Assembly: GCA_002316225.1 (NCBI GenBank)
Contig: DCDC01000216.1
Span: forward strand, 1-9,654
Direction of reading: 5' to 3'
DNA from: Firmicutes bacterium UBA1065
GTDB lineage: Bacteria; Bacillota; Clostridia; Tissierellales; Sedimentibacteraceae
Length of the DNA: 9,654 bases
The translations under genes and the position numbers were made by a program. Shown here piece by piece: positions 5,471-9,654 of this stretch (the first letter of the stretch is position 1; each line of letters begins with the position of its first letter). The notes below the pieces were generated by a model, which saw nothing but the letters and a program-made list of their open reading frames with translations, was not told where the DNA came from and searched no databases.

Positions 5471-5776
5471 ATGCACGTAAAAAAGGGCGACAAAGTAGTA
5501 GTTATAGCAGGCAGCGACAAGGGTAAAATTGGAAAGATTCTTGTAAACATGCCCAAGGAAAAAAGGGTTGTGGTTGAAAATGTCAATATGCAGACAAAAC
5601 ATCAGAAACAGACTAAAGAAATGCAACAGGCAGGAATTATATCCAAAGAAGGACCAATAAGCTCCTCAAATGTTATGCTGTATTGCGATAAATGCAAATC
5701 AGGAGTGAGAACTCAGATAAAAATAGAAAACGGTAAAAAAGTCAGAGCATGTAAAAAATGCGGTACGGTTTTATGA
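5471..5776 (+). CDS. rplX: Large-subunit ribosomal protein L24, four-cysteine probable zinc form
   Basis: L24 starts assembly of the 50S subunit and sits near the tunnel exit. The protein has 101 residues. The N-terminal KOW domain reads MHVKKGDKVVVIAGSDKGKIGKIL in two runs, MHVKKGDKVV and IAGSDKGKIGKIL, followed by VVVENVNMQTKHQK. The C-terminal half has two CxxC pairs, Cys72/Cys75 (YCDKCK) and Cys94/Cys97 (ACKKCG), spaced like a zinc ribbon. B. subtilis L24 has no cysteines at these positions, so this looks like the zinc-binding variant known in other bacteria. AGGAGGTG (5456-5463) precedes the ATG by 7 bases; the SD begins right after the rplN stop. Confidence 0.97.
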   Translation: MHVKKGDKVVVIAGSDKGKIGKILVNMPKEKRVVVENVNMQTKHQKQTKEMQQAGIISKEGPISSSNVMLYCDKCKSGVRTQIKIENGKKVRACKKCGTVL

Positions 5777-5800
5777 TAATGCCGGAAGGGAGGTACAAAT

Positions 5801-6340
5801 ATGGCCAGATTAAGAGACGCATATAAGGAATATGTAGTACCGGCTATGATGGAAAAGTTTCAGTATAAAAGCATCATGCAGGTGCCGAAAATAGAAAAGA
5901 TTATTTTAAATATGGGCGTTGGCGATGCAAAGGAAAATTCAAAGTTTTTGGACAATGCCGTGGAAGAAATGACATTGATTGCAGGTCAAAAGCCTGTTGT
6001 AACCAGAGCAAAAAAATCAATATCCAACTTTAAAGTAAGACAAGGAATGCCGGTAGGTTGCAAGGTTACTTTGAGAGGAGACCGCATGTACGAATTCTTC
6101 GATAAGTTAGTCAACATTGCATTACCAAGAGTAAGAGACTTCAGAGGTGTATCTAAGACAGCTTTTGACGGCAGGGGAAACTACGCTCTGGGAATTAAGG
6201 AACAGTTGATTTTTCCTGAGATAAATTATGATAAAATCGAAAAAATCAGAGGTATGGATATAATCATCACAACTACGGCTAATACTGACGAAGAAGCCCT
6301 TGAGCTTTTAAGCTTGCTGGGCATGCCTTTTAGAAAGTAA
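5801..6340 (+). CDS. rplE: Large-subunit ribosomal protein L5
   Basis: L5 binds 5S rRNA together with L18 and forms the central protuberance; it contacts S13 (bridge B1b) and the P-site tRNA. The protein has 179 residues, the usual length. It begins MARLRDAYKEYVVPAMMEKF, followed by VPKIEKIILNMGVGDAKEN, and carries the family signature LIAGQKPVVTRAKKS (about 58-72). Further conserved parts are PVGCKVTLRGDRMYEF and FDGRGNYALGIKEQLIFPEI. The end reads LLGMPFRK as in most bacteria. GGGAGGT (5788-5794) precedes the ATG by 6 bases. The stop codon runs into the SD of rpsZ. Confidence 0.98.
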   Translation: MARLRDAYKEYVVPAMMEKFQYKSIMQVPKIEKIILNMGVGDAKENSKFLDNAVEEMTLIAGQKPVVTRAKKSISNFKVRQGMPVGCKVTLRGDRMYEFFDKLVNIALPRVRDFRGVSKTAFDGRGNYALGIKEQLIFPEINYDKIEKIRGMDIIITTTANTDEEALELLSLLGMPFRK

Positions 6341-6352
6341 GGAGGGAAAGGA

Positions 6353-6538
6353 ATGGCAAAAACATCTCTAAAGATTAAACAAAGCAGAAAACAGAAGTTT
6401 TCAACAAGAGAATATACAAGATGCAAAATTTGCGGAAGACCTCATGCTTATCTAAGAAAATATGGTATATGCCGTATATGCTTTAGAGAATTAGCTTACA
6501 AGGGTCAGATACCTGGCGTCAAGAAAGCCAGCTGGTAA
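6353..6538 (+). CDS. rpsZ: Small-subunit ribosomal protein S14, zinc-binding short form
   Basis: S14 is a late-assembling protein of the 30S head close to the A and P sites. This is the short type, with 61 residues and four zinc ligands: Cys24 and Cys27 (CKICG) and Cys40 and Cys43 (CRICF). It starts MAKTSLKIKQSRKQKFSTRE and ends GQIPGVKKASW, both standard for this form. Firmicutes often also have a longer cysteine-free S14 elsewhere that is used under zinc starvation; that gene is not in this window. AAGGAGG (6339-6345) overlaps the rplE stop codon and stands 7 bases before the ATG. The gene is also called rpsN in many annotations. Confidence 0.97.
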   Translation: MAKTSLKIKQSRKQKFSTREYTRCKICGRPHAYLRKYGICRICFRELAYKGQIPGVKKASW

Positions 6539-6563
6539 AATTTAGAAGAAGGAGGTTACTTAC

Positions 6564-6962
6564 ATGGTAATGACAGATCCTATCGCAGATATGCTAACAA
6601 GAATAAGAAATGCCAATCATGCAAAACATGAATTTGTTGATATACCGGCTTCAAAGATTAAGAAGGAAATAGCTAATATCTTGTTGGAAGAAGGATATAT
6701 TAAGGGCTTTGATGTTATAGATGACGGGAAGCAAGGTATTATAAGGATCGAACTTAAATACCAGCAGAACAAGGAAAGAGTGATTACCGGGATTAAAAGA
6801 ATTTCTAAACCGGGACTCAGAGTTTATGTCGGCAAAGAAGATACACCTAAGGTTTTGGGTGGCTTGGGCATAGCTATACTTTCCACATCAAAAGGAATCT
6901 TAACAGATAAAAAAGCAAGAAAACAGGGAGTTGGCGGAGAAGTAATCTGCTACGTATGGTAA
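6564..6962 (+). CDS. rpsH: Small-subunit ribosomal protein S8
   Basis: S8 is a primary binder of the central domain of 16S rRNA (helix 21) and in E. coli is the translational repressor of the spc operon. The protein has 132 residues, as in B. subtilis. It begins MVMTDPIADMLTRIRNANHA and has the conserved VITGIKRISKPGLRVY and the signature GLGIAILSTSKGILTDKKA (about 98-116), ending GGEVICYVW. The ATG at 6564 is preferred over that at 6570 because AAGGAGGT (6549-6556) is then 7 bases away instead of 13, and MVMTDP is also the B. subtilis start. No clear S8-target mimic was found near rplE by eye. Confidence 0.97.
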   Translation: MVMTDPIADMLTRIRNANHAKHEFVDIPASKIKKEIANILLEEGYIKGFDVIDDGKQGIIRIELKYQQNKERVITGIKRISKPGLRVYVGKEDTPKVLGGLGIAILSTSKGILTDKKARKQGVGGEVICYVW

Positions 6963-6985
6963 AATAACGAATAGGAGGTGCCGAT

Positions 6986-7525
6986 ATGTCAAGAATAGGG
7001 ATAAAACCTGTAACTATACCTGCAAATGTTGAAGTTAAAGTAGACGGGAACAATTATGTCGTTGTTAAGGGCCCCAAGGGACAGCTTGAAAAGCAGTTGC
7101 CAAAGCTCGTTAACATAGAAGTGGAAGGAAATACAGTTAAAGTTTCAAGAGACTCAGATGAAAAAGAATACAGGTCACTTCACGGACTTACAAGAACTTT
7201 AATCAACAACATGGTTGTAGGTGTTACGGAAGGATACCAAAAAACCCTTGAAATTGTTGGTGTTGGATACAGAGCACAAAAACAAGGGAATAAATTGCTT
7301 TTATTCTTAGGTCTCTCCCATCCCGTTGAAATGGAAGATCCTAAGGGAATTGAAACAGTAGTTGACGGTACGAACAAGATTATCGTTAAAGGTATAGATA
7401 AACAACAAGTAGGAAATTATGCAGCCGTTATCAGAGACTGGAGAAAACCTGAACCTTACAAGGGTAAAGGAATCAAGTACATTGACGAGGTTGTAAGACG
7501 TAAGGCCGGAAAGACCGGTAAATAG
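6986..7525 (+). CDS. rplF: Large-subunit ribosomal protein L6
   Basis: L6 binds 23S rRNA near the factor-binding site and the sarcin-ricin loop, and is needed late in 50S assembly. The protein has 179 residues in two homologous alpha/beta domains, about 1-82 and 83-179. It begins MSRIGIKPVTIP and contains VKGPKGQLE, then ALHG-like SLHGLTRTLINNMVVGV. The second domain has LEIVGVGYRAQKQGNKL and the signature PEPYKGKGI (about 157-165), with the tail VRRKAGKTGK. AGGAGGTG (6973-6980) lies 5 bases before the ATG. The sequence is ordinary for the family, with small local changes such as RDWRKPEP where many have RxVRPPEP. Confidence 0.97.
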   Translation: MSRIGIKPVTIPANVEVKVDGNNYVVVKGPKGQLEKQLPKLVNIEVEGNTVKVSRDSDEKEYRSLHGLTRTLINNMVVGVTEGYQKTLEIVGVGYRAQKQGNKLLLFLGLSHPVEMEDPKGIETVVDGTNKIIVKGIDKQQVGNYAAVIRDWRKPEPYKGKGIKYIDEVVRRKAGKTGK

Positions 7526-7531
7526 CAGAGA

Positions 7532-7540
7532 AAGGAGTGA
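7532..7540 (+). promoter_or_regulatory. Ribosome binding site that fixes the TTG start of rplR
   Basis: AAGGAG (7532-7537), followed by TGA, lies 8 bases before the TTG at 7546. An upstream in-frame GTG at 7537 shares its G with this SD, so it cannot be served by it. This decides in favour of the TTG. Confidence 0.8.
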
Positions 7541-7545
7541 GTGTA

Positions 7546-7914
7546 TTGCTTAAAAAGGTTGATAAGAATCAAAAGAGGATTATAAGACACAATAGAATAA
7601 GAAATAAAATCACAGGTACTCCTGAAAGACCTAGATTGAATATATTTAAAAGTTCTAAGCACATATACGCTCAGGTTATTGACGATGTTACCGGCACAAC
7701 TTTAGTCAGTGCTTCAACCTTAGACAAAGAGTTAAGAGATAAGGTAGCTAATTTGACTAAACAGGAAGCAGCAAAGTTAGTCGGTAAAACTGTAGGAGAA
7801 AGAGCGAAAGAAAAAGATATAAATGCTGTTGTTTTTGACAGAGGCGGTTATTTATATCACGGAAGAGTAAAGCTTCTTGCAGAAGGAGCCAGAGAAAGCG
7901 GACTTGAATTTTAA
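7546..7914 (+). CDS. rplR: Large-subunit ribosomal protein L18 (TTG start)
   Basis: L18 binds 5S rRNA and, with L5, carries it into the central protuberance. The protein has 122 residues, near the usual 120. It starts MLKKVDKNQKRIIRHNRIRN with a basic N-terminal arm, then GTPERPRLNIFKSSKHIYAQ and VIDDVTGTTLVSASTLDKEL. The end reads VVFDRGGYLYHGRVKLLAEG and ARESGLEF, the typical L18 C-terminus. TTG at 7546 is chosen from SD spacing and family alignment; an in-frame GTG at 7537 would only add MSV and lies within the SD. This is the second of three TTG starts in the window. rpsE begins 16 bases after the stop. Confidence 0.95.
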   Translation: MLKKVDKNQKRIIRHNRIRNKITGTPERPRLNIFKSSKHIYAQVIDDVTGTTLVSASTLDKELRDKVANLTKQEAAKLVGKTVGERAKEKDINAVVFDRGGYLYHGRVKLLAEGARESGLEF

Positions 7915-7929
7915 ATAAGGAGGTTAGTC

Positions 7930-8439
7930 ATGGAGCAACGTGGGCGTATAGATGCAAGCCAATTGGATATAAAAGAAAAAGTTATCAGCATCAACCGTGT
8001 TACTAAGGTTGTTAAGGGCGGCAGGAACTTCCGTTTCAGCGTGTTGGTTGCTGTTGGTGACGAAAATGGTCATGTGGGAGTAGGAATGGCTAAGGCTGTT
8101 GAAATTCCTGATGCCATCAGAAAAGCAATCCAAGATGCCAAGAAGAATATGATTAAAGTGCCACTGAGAGATACAACAGTGCCGCATGAGATAATTGGAA
8201 GATATGGTGCAGGCAAAGTTCTCATTAAACCGGCAAAGGAAGGTACAGGAATTATAGCAGGCGGACCGGTTCGTGCAGTGATGGAACTTGCAGGCATTAG
8301 AGATATCAGAACAAAATCATTGGGGTCCAATAACCCGAGAAACGTGGTTAATGCAACGATGGAAGCCCTGAAATCCCTCAAGAGCCCTGAAGAAGTAGCA
8401 AGAGTAAGAGGGAAAGCAGTGGAAGAAATCTTAGGTTAA
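7930..8439 (+). CDS. rpsE: Small-subunit ribosomal protein S5
   Basis: S5 lies at the mRNA entry side of the 30S subunit and affects decoding accuracy together with S4 and S12. The protein has 169 residues. The N-terminal dsRNA-binding-like domain holds the loop VTKVVKGGRNFRFS (about 24-37), which neighbours the spectinomycin site and is wild type in its KGGR core. The signature continues LVAVGDENGHVGVGMAKA, and the C-terminal domain has VPHEIIGRYGAGKVLIKPA, GTGIIAGGPVRAVMELAGI and GSNNPRNVVNATMEAL. AAGGAGGT (7917-7924) precedes the ATG by 5 bases. The stop codon is immediately followed by the rpmD SD. Confidence 0.97.
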   Translation: MEQRGRIDASQLDIKEKVISINRVTKVVKGGRNFRFSVLVAVGDENGHVGVGMAKAVEIPDAIRKAIQDAKKNMIKVPLRDTTVPHEIIGRYGAGKVLIKPAKEGTGIIAGGPVRAVMELAGIRDIRTKSLGSNNPRNVVNATMEALKSLKSPEEVARVRGKAVEEILG

Positions 8440-8447
8440 GAGGTGAT
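8440..8447 (+). promoter_or_regulatory. Ribosome binding site of rpmD
   Basis: GAGGTGAT is an 8-base match to the anti-SD end of 16S rRNA. Two adjacent in-frame ATGs follow, at 8449 and 8452. Measured from the GAGG core the gaps are 5 and 8 bases, so 8452, which also gives the family N-terminus, is favoured. Confidence 0.7.
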
Positions 8448-8451
8448 AATG

Positions 8452-8628
8452 ATGGCAACGATTAAAATAAAGCAAACCAAAAGCTCGATCGGAAGAAAAC
8501 CAAACCATATAAAAATCATAAAAGCTTTAGGTTTGAAAAGAATAGGCCATGTAGTTGAAAAGGAAGATACTCCTCAAATCAGAGGAATGATTAACAAGGT
8601 TGATTATATGGTAGAGGTTATTGAATAA
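8452..8628 (+). CDS. rpmD: Large-subunit ribosomal protein L30
   Basis: L30 is a small peripheral protein of the 50S subunit, absent from some bacteria. The protein has 58 residues, as usual. It begins MATIKIKQTKSSIGRKPNH and carries the conserved ALGLKRIGHVVEKEDTPQIRG in two parts, ALGLKRIGHVVEKEDTP and QIRGMINKVDYMVEV. The ATG at 8452 fits the family start best; the ATG at 8449 would add one Met, and a GTG at 8443 lies in the SD. It sits between rpsE and rplO, its normal place, with 12 bases before and 19 bases after. Nothing unusual is seen. Confidence 0.95.
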   Translation: MATIKIKQTKSSIGRKPNHIKIIKALGLKRIGHVVEKEDTPQIRGMINKVDYMVEVIE

Positions 8629-8647
8629 CTACAAGGAGGTGTTTAAA

Positions 8648-9088
8648 ATGAAACTTCACGAGTTAAAACCCAATCCCGGCAGTACTAAAAACAGAAAAAG
8701 ATTAGGGAGAGGTACGGCTTCAGGACAGGGAAAGACAGCAGGCAGAGGTTCGAAAGGTCAAGGCTCCCGTTCAGGCGGATTAAAGGGACCGGGATTTGAA
8801 GGCGGAAACATACCTCTTTACAGGAAACTTCCAAAGAGAGGATTCACAAATATTTTCGCAACTCAGTATGCTGAGTTGAATGTCGAAGTTTTGAATCAAT
8901 TTGATGATGGAACGGAAATTACTCCGGAGCTTCTTAAATCAGTGGGGATATTAAAAAAACAACTTGACGGAGTGAAAATTCTTGGAAATGGCGAACTAGA
9001 AAAGAAGCTTACGGTTAAGGCTCATAAATTCAGTAAATCAGCCGTGGAAAAGATTGAAGCTGCCGGCGGTAAAGCTGAGGTGATTTAG
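8648..9088 (+). CDS. rplO: Large-subunit ribosomal protein L15
   Basis: L15 is a late-stage 50S assembly protein with a long basic N-terminal extension that penetrates 23S rRNA. The protein has 146 residues, as in B. subtilis. It starts MKLHELKPNPGSTKNRKRLG, followed by the glycine-rich RGTASGQGKTAGRGSKGQGS and FEGGNIPLYRKLPKRGF. The C-terminal globular part has the family signature VKILGNGELEKKLTVKAHKF (about 113-132), then SKSAVEKIEAAGG. AAGGAGGTG (8633-8641) precedes the ATG at 8648; an in-frame ATG at 8621 would overlap rpmD and include the SD. The last codons hold the SD of secY, whose TTG follows the stop codon without a gap. Confidence 0.97.
   Translation: MKLHELKPNPGSTKNRKRLGRGTASGQGKTAGRGSKGQGSRSGGLKGPGFEGGNIPLYRKLPKRGFTNIFATQYAELNVEVLNQFDDGTEITPELLKSVGILKKQLDGVKILGNGELEKKLTVKAHKFSKSAVEKIEAAGGKAEVI
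9077..9084 (+). promoter_or_regulatory. Ribosome binding site of secY inside rplO
   Basis: GAGGTGAT matches the anti-SD end of 16S rRNA over 8 bases. Its GAGG core ends 8 bases before the TTG at 9089. The site lies in the last rplO codons (Glu, Val, Ile), so SecY synthesis is probably coupled to that of L15. Confidence 0.75.
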
Positions 9089-9654
9089 TTGTTTGAAACT
9101 TTAAAGAATGCTTGGAAAATCCCTGATTTAAGAAAGAGAATATTATTTACCCTATTAATGCTGGTAATATACAGATTAGGTGCCATGATTCCGGTTCCGG
9201 GTATTGACAGAGCAGTTGTTGAAAGCATGTTTCAAGGAACCGCAGGAGGTCTTTTGGACTTCTTCAACATGATGAGCGGCGGCGCTTTCAAAGATTTTAC
9301 AATATTTGCATTAAATATATATCCATATATTACTTCTTCAATTATTCTTCAGTTACTGACCATTGCCATTCCAAAATTAGAGGAAATATTCAAGGCTGAA
9401 GACGGAAGAAAAAAGATGGCTCAATGGACCAGGTACATTACTGTTGCATTGGCATTGATTCAAGCTACAGCTTACAGTATAGGATTCTTCAATTCAGCCA
9501 TCATTGAAAAAAGCTTTTTATCAATATTCTCGGTAATTATAGTTTTAACGGCAGGAACAGCATTCCTGATGTGGCTGGGTGAGCTGATTACGGAAAAAGG
9601 CATCGGAAACGGTATATCATTAATCATCATGATAGGTATAGTATCCCAGTATCC
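9089..9654 (+). CDS. secY: Preprotein translocase channel subunit SecY, N-terminal part (3' end outside window)
   Basis: SecY forms the protein-conducting channel of the SecYEG complex in the cytoplasmic membrane. The window holds 188 full codons of about 420-430. The start is TTG at 9089, reading MFETLKNAWKIPDLRKR, directly after the rplO stop; no ATG or GTG fits. TM1 is at about 17-37 and ends in the conserved IPVPGID. The plug region is about 54-66 (GLLDFFNMMSGGA), TM2b about 70-92, the cytoplasmic loop with GRKKMAQWTRY about 106-116, TM3 about 117-135 and TM4 about 147-167. The second signature is seen in GELITEKGIGNGISLII (164-180). TM2b reads FALNIYPYITSS, with Asn76 where many homologs have Gly or Ser. 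Confidence 0.96.
   Translation, partial: MFETLKNAWKIPDLRKRILFTLLMLVIYRLGAMIPVPGIDRAVVESMFQGTAGGLLDFFNMMSGGAFKDFTIFALNIYPYITSSIILQLLTIAIPKLEEIFKAEDGRKKMAQWTRYITVALALIQATAYSIGFFNSAIIEKSFLSIFSVIIVLTAGTAFLMWLGELITEKGIGNGISLIIMIGIVSQY

Noticed and set aside
18..8381. Many minus-strand open frames of 60-115 codons, for example 269-550, 1194-1538, 2871-3206, 4962-5291 and 8070-8381
   Set aside because: Each lies opposite a clearly identified ribosomal protein gene, has no recognisable domain, and is explained by the coding bias of the plus strand.
7930..8439. Spectinomycin resistance change in S5
   Set aside because: The KGGR core of the loop linked to resistance is intact.
8621..8647. Upstream start for rplO overlapping the end of rpmD
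   Set aside because: The extra residues are not conserved and include the SD; MKLHELKPNPG at 8648 is the family start.
1..9654. A new defence, mobile or biosynthetic system
   Set aside because: Every plus-strand gene is a known member of the S10-spc-secY cluster in standard order; there are no inserted genes, repeats, CRISPR arrays, IS elements or tRNA genes.

Overview
The window is a core ribosomal protein gene cluster, the S10 and spc operons joined end to end, from an AT-rich Gram-positive bacterium, most likely a member of the class Clostridia (Bacillota). Evidence for this is the purine-rich coding strand, heavy AGA/AAA codon use, a strong AGGAGG-type Shine-Dalgarno (SD) site before nearly every gene, three TTG starts, and proteins that resemble clostridial and Bacillus ribosomal proteins along their length. 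Genus cannot be decided by eye.

All 22 genes are on the plus strand. Bases 1-162 hold the 3' end of rpsJ (S10). An 82-base gap follows with two possible hairpins. The rest of the S10 part is rplC, rplD, rplW, rplB, rpsS, rplV, rpsC, rplP, rpmC and rpsQ (245-5055). The spc part follows without a visible terminator or promoter: rplN, rplX, rplE, rpsZ (zinc-type S14), rpsH, rplF, rplR, rpsE, rpmD and rplO (5086-9088). secY starts directly after the rplO stop and runs off the right edge. Genes are separated by about 10 to 50 bases, touch, or overlap (rplD/rplW by 1 base, rplP/rpmC by 11 bases), which fits one polycistronic transcript with some translational coupling. No gene-free stretch exceeds 82 bases.

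The products assemble both ribosomal subunits. L3, L4, L2, L22, L23, L29, L16, L14, L24, L5, L6, L18, L30 and L15 belong to the large subunit. S10, S19, S3, S17, S14, S8 and S5 belong to the small subunit. SecY is the channel of the Sec translocon, which docks at the tunnel exit next to L23, L29 and L24.

I found no undescribed system: gene order and content are the classical ones. Points worth a second look are protein variants near the peptidyl transferase centre and exit tunnel (L3 loop, L22 position 92), a four-cysteine probable zinc form of L24, a longer basic S3 tail, an unusual residue in SecY TM2b, and the structured rpsJ-rplC gap, which also has a perfect TATAAT at the end of rpsJ.
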